Shown here: piece by piece, positions 1 through 13,500 of the stretch
Layout of the letters: the number at the start of each line of letters is the position of its first letter
How positions within the stretch are numbered: the stretch's first letter is position 1
Source of the DNA: Heterotrichella gracilis
Lineage: Eukaryota > Sar > Xanthophyceae > Tribonematales > Xanthonemataceae
Direction: 5' to 3'
Assembly (NCBI GenBank): GCA_032358255.1
Contig: JAULBX010029046.1
Location: 62,001-126,000, forward strand
Length of the DNA: 64,000 nucleotides
Position numbers and translations under genes: made by a program
The notes under the pieces: generated by a model
Databases searched by the model: none
Seen by the model: the letters and a program-made list of their open reading frames with translations, nothing else
What the model was told of the DNA's origin: nothing

Positions 1-1581
1 TGCACTACTGAAGCAGGTGTGCAAAGCATGCCGCATTTGTTACACTGCAGCCCGTGGCGTTAATTGTAAAGCATGCGTGATGTGTGATGTGTAATGCATC
101 GTGTTTATACAATAAAGTCAACCTTCGCTTGGTTACTAATGTTATCAGGCTTGGTAGGGTACAGTGTGCTACCTTGTATCAGCCCAGCACTGCTGAGCAG
201 GCGTGTTCACTGCTGCCCACACCTGGAGGGTCATGCCCTTGCCAACATGGCATTGCCCTTGCCAATGGCACACAATGGCAAGTAACATCAGGTGGGGAAT
301 GCCTGCAGGCAGACTGCAGTGTATTTACTCAACTGGAGGGCTGCAGACGTTAGCTAGCCCCGGGGCCAGTCTGTGTCCATGTATGCGCTCGTCAGGCGGT
401 TCAATGAGGGGGACCCAGTTCACCACCCGGCAAGGGTGTGATAATATGGCACTAAAACCCTGCAAGCCTCACTGGCCCAGACACATGCCGTTGATGGATT
501 CACAAAAGCATCCACGCAAATACTGTGGACGACTGACCTCGCACATATATATGTATGCGAGTGTTTCTCGAGACTGTAACATAGGCTTGGAGGGATTGGA
601 CGTAAAGCTGCGCAGAGCACGCTACTGGATGTGCCAGTGACACAGCCACAACATGGCAGACGCCAGGGTTGCGTGGATTGCCGTCAAGGTGCCAAATAGC
701 TAGTACCCTTTTAATTGGCGAATGATGTAACCCACCTGAGGCAGTGCGCTTCTAACCATGTTCCTGCCACTTGCAGCTTTCGGAGGCTTTCGGGTGTGCC
801 ACCGCATGTGCCGAGCGACAAGTCTTGTAAGTCCTTGACTGGCTTGATGTGGCACAAAAGAGCACTGCCCAAAACGCCATTGTCAACCAACTGTCTGTAT
901 TGCACCGTCCAGGAAATGCAAGGAAGAAGTTTTTGCATTTTTTGAGCCCTCTGGACCACAGAGCCTAATTTGGTGTGCTCAGGTTCGCCAATGCACACAT
1001 TTCCCTCCCAGGCACTGCGGCCATTCAGTGGCTCGGTGCAATACAGTGGTTCACAAGTTGTTTGTTTGCTTCCAGTTTGTTTGCTTCCAACCTGGCTGCT
1101 GCTTGGTATCTTCTTGTCTGTCTAAGTTGGGGCTAGTGTCAAGTGTGTGGCCTTGCACAGGTTGACAGGGCAGCAACCGAGTTGCAGACAAAAGATGCCC
1201 CTATCAGTCTATATCTACCAACGGTAAGAATGGGTAAATAGCCCTCAGCAGACTGCTGCCCTACTCATGCAAGCACTTGCATTGCATTCCTAACTTTGGG
1301 GCGGTTAGCCCAATTTTTTGCCAAACTGCCCTGCCCAGCAAAGCGCACAGCAACCATGAAGTAGACTTGCAAAACGATGCACTCTTGAGCATATGTGATA
1401 CATGAAGCATGCTAACACTTGTACTGGCAACATGAAAAATCATCTTGTTGTATAGCCTTCGCCCCTGCATGTGGCAGTCCCACAGGCATCTGCTTTCCTC
1501 ACTGCAAGTGTAATACATGTGGGCACTGCATCCCCATTTGCACCCTGTGCCATCGCACTGCTGAGTATAAGTGATGGATAA
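1..1581. other. Left-edge region upstream of first recognisable dynein exon
   Basis: I see no convincing long coding exon here. The dynein gene to the right lacks roughly the first 50-150 residues expected for its family, so small N-terminal exons probably lie here or left of the window. One weak candidate is the open stretch at about 365-440 on the plus strand, which starts SMYALVRRFNEGDP; another follows at about 445-540. Neither has a clear acceptor and donor pair that joins in frame to the exon at about 1.6 kb. The other open frames are short and low in information. Confidence 0.4.
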
Positions 1582-4500
1582 GAATTCACTGCTGTGCCAT
1601 GGAACGACCAGGACAAGCTCCCCACCGGTTGCCAAGCGGCATACATTCTGCGAGCCAACCCGAGGGGTGTCAGCGAGAAAGCATGTGAGCAGGATATGCT
1701 GTTTGGAGAGGTGGTGCCAGAAGGCCTGGATGCAACGCGGGTTCTCCTGGCTGAACTATTCCTGCCTGCACTGCAAGCCCAGAGCAACCTTCATGGGGCT
1801 GAAGGATACACCGTGGAGTTCTTCCAGGTGAGGCTCCATGCATATAATACCCTAAAACCCTAAACCCTAGATGCGTGCAGCACAGCAGGGCAAGCAAAGC
1901 AGGGCGAGCTAGCTGCACAGGGAAACTCTACATTGTGCTAAGGGGAACATGCCCGGCAGAAATGATACCCTGTATCATACTGAGGTGCAGCGTCCATTGC
2001 AGGGCATTACAAAGCTGGTGGCGACACTAGCCCATGCCAGCGACAGCCTGCGAGGTACAGTTGACTTGGCACATGCGGACCCGTTGTTCCTTGAAGGCTT
2101 GGAGGCCAAGCTGCCGTTGTACAATAAGGCAGCAGCAGATGTTGGCAAGCTGCAGCACTTCAATGGAGTGCTGGATATCTGGTGCAAGCAGGTGTCGGAT
2201 TTGCTTGACGAGAAAGCACCTGCCGCGGGTGATGCCTCAGGTACAGAAGTACTGGTACCCATTGCAATTTGCAAGCAGCCCTGTACAGTTCTGTGACAAG
2301 ACAGTTCTGTGACAAGACAGTTCTGTGACTGCGGCATTGCAGGACCTGAGACGGAGATGCAGTTTTGGCGCACGCGGATGGCGAGGCTGTACTCAGTGAC
2401 AGAGCAGCTGAAACAGACTGAGAGGAAGATTGTGCTGGGAGTGTGCAGCACTGTCCGCACTTCTCAGTACAAGCAGTGGAAGGACATGGACATGAAGTTG
2501 ACTGATGCAGCGAATGAAGCCAAGGACAATGTGAAATACCTGTCCATTCTAGAAAAATCCCTGGAGCCAGTCATGACAGGTCAGAACTGTGTGATAGTGA
2601 CTTTCTTGCATGGTCACGCATGAACAGTTTTCCCACGCTTCTTTACACCTGTACTCTCCATAGCAGACCCTGCACGCACGATCAGAATCCTCATTGCATC
2701 ACCGAAAACAGATCTGCAATTGCCACAACATATGTTCATGTTGGGGCATTGCATACAACTCTATGCTGTGCAGGCTCGCCCGCTCATGTCATGGACACTC
2801 TGCCAACTCTGCTCAACAACATCCGGATGCTGCACACAATCTCACGCTACTATCAGAAACTTGATCACCTTGAGGGCTTCCTTGTCAAGGTGTCCAACCA
2901 GCTGATTGCCAATGGAAAGGCACACATATCGCTAGCAGGTATGGTGTTGCTTTTTAAACTATACGGTATTAAGCAAATTAAAGCAATTTAAAGTAATAAA
3001 TTGATTGTGCAATGGCAATCCACAATGCATTTTTATTTTTATGAATCACACGATCCAATAGATATGTCACTGATAGCACTCATTGCAAGCACCATTTACA
3101 AGATGCACAATTTCTACCACCACTAACCCCCAGCTCCAGCAGGCTATTTATTGGCTCGGAACCCTTTTGTGCAGGCCGTGTTTGGGACCAAGATAGACAG
3201 ACCTGCATGAAAAGCCTTCAGTTGGTTGCAAGTATGAATGATGCCTTCAAGGTAAAGCCTGTCGAGTATGCATAGCTGGTTTTGTGCATGCAGCAGGGTG
3301 GTCTTTTGAAAGGTCTAGATTTACATCTGAATTCCTCATCAATGGCTTTTCTACGCAGGAGTTGTTTCGGAGCATTTGCTGCCAGACTTCCACCGAGAAT
3401 GCGAGCCCAATACTCGTGAATGTGGATGATGTCAAGGGCGCATTCACCAAGCTTGACTTGTTCACAAAGCGGTGCCAGAAGCTTTCCTCTCTGCTGCACA
3501 CCGTTCAGCAGTTTGCCACCTTGGAAAAGCACGCCCACCTGGAAGGGCTGCCTGCAATAGTAGCAAGGTTCAGTGGCATCGTTGAAGACATCAGGAGGAA
3601 ACCCTATGACCTTCTAGACTATCAGCAGAATGGGTTTGACAGGGATTACCTTGAGTTCAACATGAATGTCAATGACTTGGAGGTGGAACTTCAGGTACGC
3701 ATGGCCTTCATGGTGTGGGTTTCCTGCTTGGCAACCAGGATGAAGTGGTTGCATGAAGTGTTGTGCATTGAATCGAATTTAACGGCCTACACTGGAATCG
3801 CTTGCTGACACTTGGGTTCTATGTACAGGGTTTTATTAACTCCAGCTTTGACAATGTCCACTCAGTCAAGAACGCCCTCAATCTGCTGCGTCAGTTCCGA
3901 ATGATACTGCAGGTTAGTCTGATCTCACAAATGGTACATATATTGCGCAGCGCGCAAATGGTGAGATGCAAGGTGATTGCTGCCAAAGCATACCTTTAAT
4001 TTGGAAATGCACGGGCAACAGGTCGCAGGAAAGGCCCAGGGCTGTCTTGACTGTGCGCCATCATAATCCAGGGAACATTGAAATTAAATGCACACATTCA
4101 TACAGGAATTGACTGCTAATGTGGCTGTACTGCCAAAATATATGTGACTCCCTTTATTTTACATCACAAAATATACCGCTGCAATCGTCAACTGCAGTTT
4201 AGTTTCTAGCAGTTGTACCACCATTGCACGTAATTTTTGATGCATTGCGTTGCATATGGGTGACATATGTGCATGTGCTCAGCTTGTCCCGGATATTATG
4301 TACATAGGTTTGTTGGTGGAGCATGAAAATGTTGCATCTGAAAACTCGCCCTGCTGTCCTCTTTTACAGAGGGATGCTCTCAAGGATGACCTCGATGCAA
4401 AGTACTTCCAGATCTTTCAGAAGTACACAACCGAGCTGGAAGAAATCCAGCAGTTGTATGAGAAACACAAGCATGCCCCGCCCATACCCAAAGGCACTCC

Positions 4501-7500
4501 ACCAGTTGCCGGGAACATCATGTGGGCAAGACAGATGCTGCGGCGGATAGAAAGCCCCATGAGAAGGTTCGTTGGAAATTCTAGCACCTGTGCAATCATG
4601 TTGCCAACGGATTATTACTGCACGCACTGCCCATAATTATCTCATGTTTCTGGCTGGCAATTTTATTGAGCGCGTTGGCACGTTAACAACGACTTTGCGC
4701 CACAGTTGTAAGTCAATGAGTAGGAAATCAAGGTGGATGTTCTGCTGCAGGTTTGCAAAGGTGAAGTCACTCATGGCGAACAAGGATTGCAAGCCCACAA
4801 TCAAACTATACAACCGTTTGGCAAAGGCTTTGGTGGAGTTTGAGGCAATCTGGCACAAAGCATGGCTGCAGAGTGTGGAATCAGCCAAGCAAGGTCTGCA
4901 GGGGCCATTGATAGTGGAGCAACTGGAAACCGGTATGTAGTACAGGGTTTACGCATTGCACAGCTCATTGACAATTTGGCACCAGCCTCATACTTGAATA
5001 ATGCACGACCAACCCTAAACCCTAAACAAACACTAAACCCTAAACCCTAAACAGACTATAACCCCTAAACCTAAACCCAAAGAAGGTGACAAGAAGGTAG
5101 GTAGGCCTGGGTCACATGGACTGACCTGAACAGCTGGGGACCGCAAACAGTGCTAGGATATGACTGCTTGGCGCCCCACAGCCAAGGATGGCTCCCTTTC
5201 TGGCTGCATTGCTGGGATGAATCTTCACACCCACCACCATCAAATGCTGTTAGGGCATTATGGCCAGTTCTCAATCAAGTGAAAAACAAACAAGGCTGTG
5301 CTGATGCAGGGAAGCTGGTTGTTAATCTGGACAAGGAACTGCTGCAGCTGCTGGCAGAAACCAAGCACCTCCAGCGCATGGCAGTGGATGTTCCCGAGAC
5401 AGCAAGGGTGATACTCCTGCAAGAAGAGAAGTTCAAGTACTATCACAGCCAGCTGACTTTCTTGCTCAAGGTGAAATTATGACGCTTCAGAGCATGCATA
5501 TAGCTTGACAACCAGACTGTTCAACAATGGCGGCACGGTTGCCTTGTACCATAATCTGCAGTTTGCATCTAAGCACCACTTATGTTGCCTTCCAATGCAG
5601 TCACCACATTTGCCGTGTTTGATTCGTGCTGCTTCGCCACAGGATTATGACCGGATCACAAGTCAAATCCGCAAGGAAACCACTCAGCTGCTGAAGCCCC
5701 ATCTACTTGACATGTACAACAAGATTGATCCAGGGCTCTCGGTTTTGCGATGGACATCCATGAATATAGATGGTTATCTACACTGTGTGCGGCAGGTACC
5801 AACTTGCCTTGCTCTGTGTATAGCAATAGGCCATATGCATTATTTTTGCAGAGGATTGCAGAAATGTGTAATTCTGCATTGGCCAATGCCTGCTTCCTTC
5901 CTACCGCTCAATTTTGTGCACTGTTACAACACAATTTTGTAGGGGCTGTCTAGACTCGAGGACTTGGTCACAAAGATCAACAATCTCATAGACAAGCGCA
6001 TTGAGGCCAACCTCCGAAGTGTGGCAACCACCAGGCTGGTGGATCTACCTGCAGACCGGTCGTGGACATCGGACGAGTTCACGCATGCGCATGCCAAGTT
6101 TACCAACAAGCAACGGGCTGTGCTGGACATAAGGTAGTTCATCAGTGCATGATATGCTGTGCGATGCCTGAAAACAGGATGCTATCAAGATCCGAGGACT
6201 GTGATCTGCAGTCATGGAAATTGTAACATTGGAAGCATTGGTTTGCATTGCCATAAATGCTGACGGTGCATAAAGTCTTGCTGGGTAGGGTATATATTGC
6301 CTGCAAGAGTGCAACCGCGCATCGGTTTTGCCTGCATTATTTGAGGTGACTTGCCTTTGAGCGCCCAAAAACCTAGCCAGGTTCCTAAATGGCATTTGCA
6401 TCATTGCACACTATTAAATTAATGCTCTGTGGGGTTTTGCAGAAATGCTGAGGTGGAAGCAGCTGTTGATGAGTTGATTGAGTTGGCAACATCCTGTCCA
6501 CGCGAGAATGTCGATGTACAACTTCCTGAGAGCGAGCGTGCCAGTCTCAAACTGCACTTCAGCAAGCTTATGTACAAGGTGATCTATGGCATGCAATCTC
6601 ATGGCTCTAGGCAGTGTTTTGCCTGCTGCATTGGCCATAGCTCGTTAATGCGTTGGTGTGCCTTAAGTGGATGGCGCTGGCTTTTGCCCTGCTGCTGCAC
6701 CCAACCTGCCTTTGCAGCAACAGTAGCTAATATCTATGTGCACATGGCAGGCAATCTTGACTGCTGTCCAAAATGGCTTCACAGCCATGAAGCAGAGGCT
6801 GCTGACTCGGTCACACAGTGAAGCGCTTGCACATATGAAGAAGCCCTTGTTCTCTGTCAATATTGAGTTGCTGATACCTATCATTGTGGCAAATCCAACT
6901 TTGGAGGAGATTCAGAGCACCATCAACAATGCTGCAGACAAGGTAACAATTGTTATGCTTAGTATGCCAATGGTCACTGAACATTATCAGCGATCTTAGT
7001 GTGACAAAATGGTTTGTTTGTTTGACAGATTCTAACATGTGTCAAGCAAGTGAAGGCATGGGGCTTTGGTGCCAATGGTCCATCCACATATCATGAGCTG
7101 GTTTCTTCAGACAAGGAGATTGTTGACATGGTTGCAATGCTCATTAAGTCGGTTGAGGGCGCCAAACAAGATGTGCTGCAGTACATAAGTAAGTACCTAT
7201 GTTTTTTTTTCTTTTTTTCTTTTTTAGGTTCTGCTTTTTGCATAATGTTGACAGTGGTGTTGCATGATCGCATAGCATGCCCACCAAATAATGTGTTTTA
7301 CTTGAACACATTCAATGGCAAAAAACAAATATAGAAGTTTTGCTATCATCATATACATGTGGATTGTATATTACCCACAGGCAGTTTTGAGAAGTACAGC
7401 TTCTTATGGATGCGGGACATGCAGAAGGACTATGAGGAATTCATGAACAATAAACCTGTGCTGGAGGTGGGGATCATGTTTTGGCATATGAATTAATTGG

Positions 7501-10500
7501 ACCAAATGGCTTGTGGTGTGTTGAAACAGTAGCGTGTGCGGCATTGCTGGCCGAACTGTCGATGTTGTGCGTGTCAGACTTAAGAAATGAAGGTGATTTA
7601 TGGCTGTGTCTGCAGGATTATGAGAATGAGCTGCGAAAATACTTGGCATTAGAACAAGAAATTCGGCAGATAGATGCCTGCCACAATATTGGTGCATTGA
7701 TCCTGGAGATGTCCCCTTTGAAAACCAGCTTGAAATCTGAAGCCATCTCTTGGAAGGTTCAGTTTGCCAAGAACTTGCACAAGCAGGGACATGAAAGCCT
7801 CAGGGTGCGCAATCATGGAATGCAGTCTGGTGTTTACGGGGGCCACAGTTTGGTAATGGTATTGGTGACCACCTAATGAACCGCATGCATGCAGGCCTTT
7901 GATCAGTATGTCAAAGACACTACCGCAAACCTCAGTCGTAAAGTGGAAGACCTGGAGGATGTCCGCTGTATCATGGGGGTTCTGAAGCAGGTGAAACAGC
8001 CAATTATCATCTCGCCCATTTGAATAATTATGTTGATCTGGCTCAAAACAAATTATTCCAGGTCCAATATCTGATCTGAATTTTGCTTTTGACATACTGG
8101 GAACCATGTAAACCTGCACCAAGTCTGATACCTGGCAACGCACCCCACAGTGCGCCACCAGTCAGATTTACAGGTGTCTGTTTTCATATGCTTTATATGT
8201 GAATTGCACTGTACTTTTTGTTGATTCAGCAGAACTGATGCTGGGGCGGATGTGGCAGTATGGTGGTGGCAGTGGCATGGCCCCAGGTGGATCAGATCCT
8301 GTGTGATCCTCACTAGGGTTGGTTGAAGTGGGTCTTGAAGGAAAAACACACAGCTTAGCATGGGAGTTTTCTGTTCAAACACCTCACTTGTGGATTTCCT
8401 GCAGGTCCGGGAAATGGAGGCCAACATCGAAACTGTACTGTGCCCCATTGAAGACATGTATGCGCTTTTGAACAAGTATGAAGTGAAGGTACCAAAAGAT
8501 GAGGTGGATATGGTCAGCGACCTGCGCTATTCCTGGAAGAAGCTTCGCAAGCTGGCTTCAGATATCACGGACACTTTAGTGAAGCTGCAGGTAAGCTGCT
8601 GCCATTTGCACATTAGAAGCAATTGATCTGGGGGTGCAGATTACATGATTGGCTGTAATGATTTCACTCTCAGCAATGGGCATAATAAGTACAAGAGCCG
8701 CACTGCTTTGGGTCCATCAGCAATGCCTGAGCAACCCAATAAATAATGCTGTAACAGTTCCATGGATTGTGTTGCCGGCTTTGACAAGCTGGGCCCACCG
8801 GTGAGCTGTATGCTCTACATGCATGAGTGTACCTAAGCCGCAACATTTTCTGGTGTCCAGGTTGGCTTCAAGAAGCAGCTGATCAAGGAGGTCCGAGGAT
8901 TCGTGGCGGATGCCGTCGCATTCAGGCAGGACTGGAATGCCAACGGGCCAATGGTGAAGGGACTGGATCCCATGGAAGCTGTTGACAGGTTGAAGAAATT
9001 CCAGCAGCTGTTTGAGGTAAGCTGGCAATTGATATCATGGCGGCTGCCTCTGTGCCCGTGGCAGTGTTCCTGTATCTATAACCAGCTGGGGACGAATAAA
9101 TGCCTGCATAGCGCTTTCCAAGCTGTGAAATGTAATCAGTGCACTTGCGGGGCACAGGTGCACATTGCTCCCACCTTTCTAGTATTGGAATACTTCTCCC
9201 TAGTTGCATTGGTTGAGCTTTGCGCACCAGCATCTGTTTGACGGCCCTCTTCTTATCACTGCTTTATTGTCCAGATGGAACGTGACAGGGTGACACACTG
9301 TGATGCATATAATAATGCCCTGCAGCGCTTATCAGCAGTGCTTGCTACCACAGGTCCGGAAGCGCAAATGGGACAACTACACGTCAGGCGAGGAGCTGTT
9401 TGGGCTCGAAGTCACAAAGTATCCTCAGCTGGAACAGACAGAGAAAGAGATACAGATGTTGGACAGGCTGTATAGCTTGTATGTGAATGTCATCACCACC
9501 ATCAAGGGCTACGGAGACCTGTTCTGGGTTGACGCACTTGAGCAGCTGCAGACCATGCAAGACCAGTATGTGCTGTTCCAGAGCCAGTCCAAGCAGCTTC
9601 CTAAAGCACTGCGAGAGTGGCAAGCATATCAGGACTGCAAGAAAACCATCGAGGAGTTCCTGGAACAGCTGCCATTGTTCCAAGCATTGGCCCAAAAGTA
9701 CATGCGACCAAGGTCAGTCAGTACATTCAACCCGACTTGAAATTACGACATGCACCTTTGCAAACATATCAACTTCCAGCGTTGCCTGCGCATTGTTTCT
9801 CGAGTGGTTTTGCCTGGATTTGCTTTATTCAGATTTGGTTGATTCAGCAATCATGGCGGGTTGTGTGGTCTGAAAGTTGCATCACAGTAAGTGTGTGCAC
9901 ACGTGGGATTGAATCTAGCCGGCCAAATGCAGGCATTGGGAGGCTGTCATGAACACCACTACAAAGGACTTCTCCTTGGCAGAAGATGTGTTCAAGCTGC
10001 AGAACCTCCTAGACTCCAAGCTGCTTGGCCATCGTGAAGATATAGAAGAGCTGTGCAGTGCAGCTGCTAAGGAGGAACAGCTGGAGACAAAACTCACTGC
10101 GATTTCAAATGAATGGGGCATCCTAATGTTAGCTTTCACAGACTACAAAAGTCGTGGTCCTGTGGTTTTGAAGGTGATGTCAAACATCTAGCAAGAGTGC
10201 ATTTAAAATGAATACCGGTATGGCTTTCCATTTCTCTTGGCAGAGCACCTTCAATTGAAAATCCAAAAGATTAGATTGTCCACATACAATTTTGTACACT
10301 GCAGGCGGCTGAGACATCCGAGCTTGTAGAAAAGTTGGAGGATACTCAAATGGTCCTGGGGTCAATGGCTACCAACAGGTACAGCGCACCATTCAGGGAG
10401 GTTGTCAATACCTGGATCAACAAGCTTGGCACTGTGAGCGAGATCATTGAGCAGTGGCTCATGGTTCAAAATATGTGGATGTATATGGAAGCTGTGTTCT

Positions 10501-13500
10501 CTGGGGGCGACATTGCCCGCCAGCTGCCAACTGAAGCAAAGCGCTTCCAGAACATAGATAAGAACTTTGTGAAGGTACGCAGCATGTATGTGTTTTTTAT
10601 ACAGCGCATGGCAAGTGCAGCCCTAAAGTCAACAAGTTGTCTCAATATTTGTGGTGTCATACTGCTGCAGATTATTGCCCACGCAACAGAAGTGAGAACC
10701 GTTGTGGCAACATGCTTTGGAAATGAGCTGATGAAGAACCTCCTCCCGCATTTGCTGGAACAGCTGGAGTTGTGCCAAAAATCACTGTCAGCGTACCTGG
10801 AAACCAAACGAGCAGAATTTCCCCGCTTTTACTTTGTGTCAGATCCAACACTGCTGGAAATCCTGTCATTGGGTTCTGATCCTCCATCAGTGGTCCCACA
10901 CTTTCAGTCAGGACTCTTTGACTCGTTGTCCAACGTCACTTTTGACAAGGTATGAAACGTGCAGCATCAAGACGCTCTGCCTCTTATACATGCTAATCAT
11001 TTTGGATGCATATTTTCAATTAAAAGTGGAATTTAAGAACCTTGTTCAACTGCCTTATCTGACAATGCACAGGTCGACAAGTCACGCATGCTGGAGATGT
11101 TTTCATCTCAAGGAGAAAAGGTGGGGTTTCTCAAGCCAGTTGAAGCTAAAGGTACGCTGATCCAGTTGCGCTGGCTGAGCAATGACAGTTTGTGTCATAT
11201 TAGGCGTGGCAACAGCATGGGATACCAGCATTGCCTGTTGCGCAAGCCATAAATTCATGTGCTGTTCTACTGTGTTCATTAGGGAACGTTGAAGTGTGGC
11301 TACAAAAGCTTGTTGAAGGCATGCAAAGCACAATGAAGGCTGCCATCAAGCAGGCGTACAAGTCTGTCAATGAAATGCCGCTGGAAGATTTCATATTCAA
11401 TCATCCTGCCCAAGTCGCCTTGCTTGGGATACAGTTTCAGTGGACAGCAGACATGCAGGTAAGTGCTGTGATATGTACTTGCAATCATATGAGGCGCTGC
11501 ATAAACGCAGGTTTATACCATCTTAAGCAATGTTTGTATTACCATTTCTTGATGGGTTTCCTCTGGCGTACATTTCAACATCACAGTTCCAATTGACAAC
11601 AGTATACAGTGGTGTTGAAATTTAAACTGCCCCAAAGAGTGACCAACGTTGATACCCTGCTTGTTGGCTTGCAGATTGCCTTGTCGCAGTCAAAGACAGA
11701 AAAAGGCATCATGAATAAAGCTCTGCGTAAGGCCGATTCCATCTTGAGAGATATGGTGGCAATGACCCTGCGCACAGATTTGACCAAACTCCAAAGAACC
11801 AACCTGGAGACATGCATCACGGTGCACATGCATCAGAAAGAGTCTACAGAGCAGCTGGTCAGGAAAAAGATTCGAGATCCAACAGACTTTGAATGGCTGA
11901 AGCAGTGCCGCTTCTACTGGAATGAAGACAAAGACACAGTCATCATCTCCATTTGTGATGTAGACTTTGAGTACTCATATGAGTACCTAGGTAAAGTATT
12001 TTTGTTCAGCATGGGAATGCACTTTGGATTGTAACGGCTTGGAGCTCCAATCAACAACCGATTCTTTTTGCGCGCTCACGTGTAGGTGTCAAGGAAAGAT
12101 TGGTCATCACCCCTTTGACAGACATATGCTACATCACACTCTCCCAAGCGCTGGGCATGTTTCTGGGTGGTGCACCTGCTGGTCCGGCGGGGACTGGCAA
12201 GACTGAGACCACCAAGGACTTGGGCAACACCCTGGGGAAATACGTGGTGGTCTTCAACTGCTCTGACCAGATGGATTACAAGGGGATGGGCAAGATATAC
12301 AAGGGGCTGGCGCAATCTGGACTGTGGGGGTGTTTTGATGAATTTAACCGCATCAACCTTGACGTTCTGTCAGTTTGCGCACAGCAGGTACGATTCATTG
12401 TAAACTGTGCGTTTTTTCTGTCGCAGTCTATACATCCAACGCACTGACAATAACATGACTTTTTCCATTGCAGTTGCACTGCATTTTGTCGGCAATCCGT
12501 GAAAGGAAGAGGTCTTTCAACTTCACTGACGGAAGCGTTGTGCCGCTGGATCCTCGCGTTGGCTTTTTCATCACCATGAACCCTGGCTATGCTGGGAGGC
12601 AGGAGCTGCCTGAGAATCTGAAGGTGCGCAGACTCAAAAGCTGTTTCGATTTGCATGGTATGAACGCCATACGTTTTCAGATGCCGCAAACCCACTGTCA
12701 ATCAGTGCTTCCAGGCTACTGCTTTGAAATTCATGAGCTTACTAGAAAATCTGTGTGCAGGCGCTGTTCCGAGGGGTGACCATGATGGTGCCTAATCGGC
12801 AGATTATCATGAAGGTAACGATGCAAAATTCCATCTTTGATGACGTTTGGTTGCTCTACAGGGATGTGCATTGAAAAGCATCCTCTGCCACTCTCAAACA
12901 ATGTACAACGCATGCTACTCTATCTGTAGGTGAAACTGGCAGCCTGCGGATATCAAGAGAATGACATACTGTCCAAGAAATTCTTTGTGCTGTATGGGCT
13001 GTGTGAACAGCAGTTATCAAAGCAGCCTCACTACGATTTTGGACTCCGGAACATTTTGTCAGTGCTGCGCACGGCAGGGGCATCCAAGAGGGCAAATTCT
13101 GACAAGTAGGTCACGATGCGCCGCTGATTGCATGCATTGTGCTGCTGTGGAATCCACATGCCATGCACTTGCACTGTGCCTGACCCTTGATGGCTGCATG
13201 CAGGTCTGAGACTTTCCTGATGATGAGGACGTTGCGCGACATGAACATGAGCAAGTTTGTTGCCGAGGACGTCCCGCTGTTTCTGTCGCTGATTGACGAC
13301 CTGTTCCCAGGGCTCCAGGCAGACCGGGCAGAGTTCCCTGATATCATGCAGGCTTTGGAAAAGGTAGCTGCAAAGGGTGGCACCGTCACCATAATTTGGA
13401 CACCAATGCATAGCCGTGCTGGCATGTTTCCTGTTGTGATAGTGCTTCACACGACACTCTGGTGCTTACCAGCTCTGGTTTATACCGACAGGTCGTTGCC

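Noticed and set aside
203-640. 145-codon plus-strand open frame as a separate gene
   Set aside because: Composition is not protein-like and it resembles nothing I know; it overlaps the region where dynein N-terminal exons may lie.
5011-5080. Chromosome end or true telomere
   Set aside because: The run is short, degenerate and inside an intron with coding exons on both sides.
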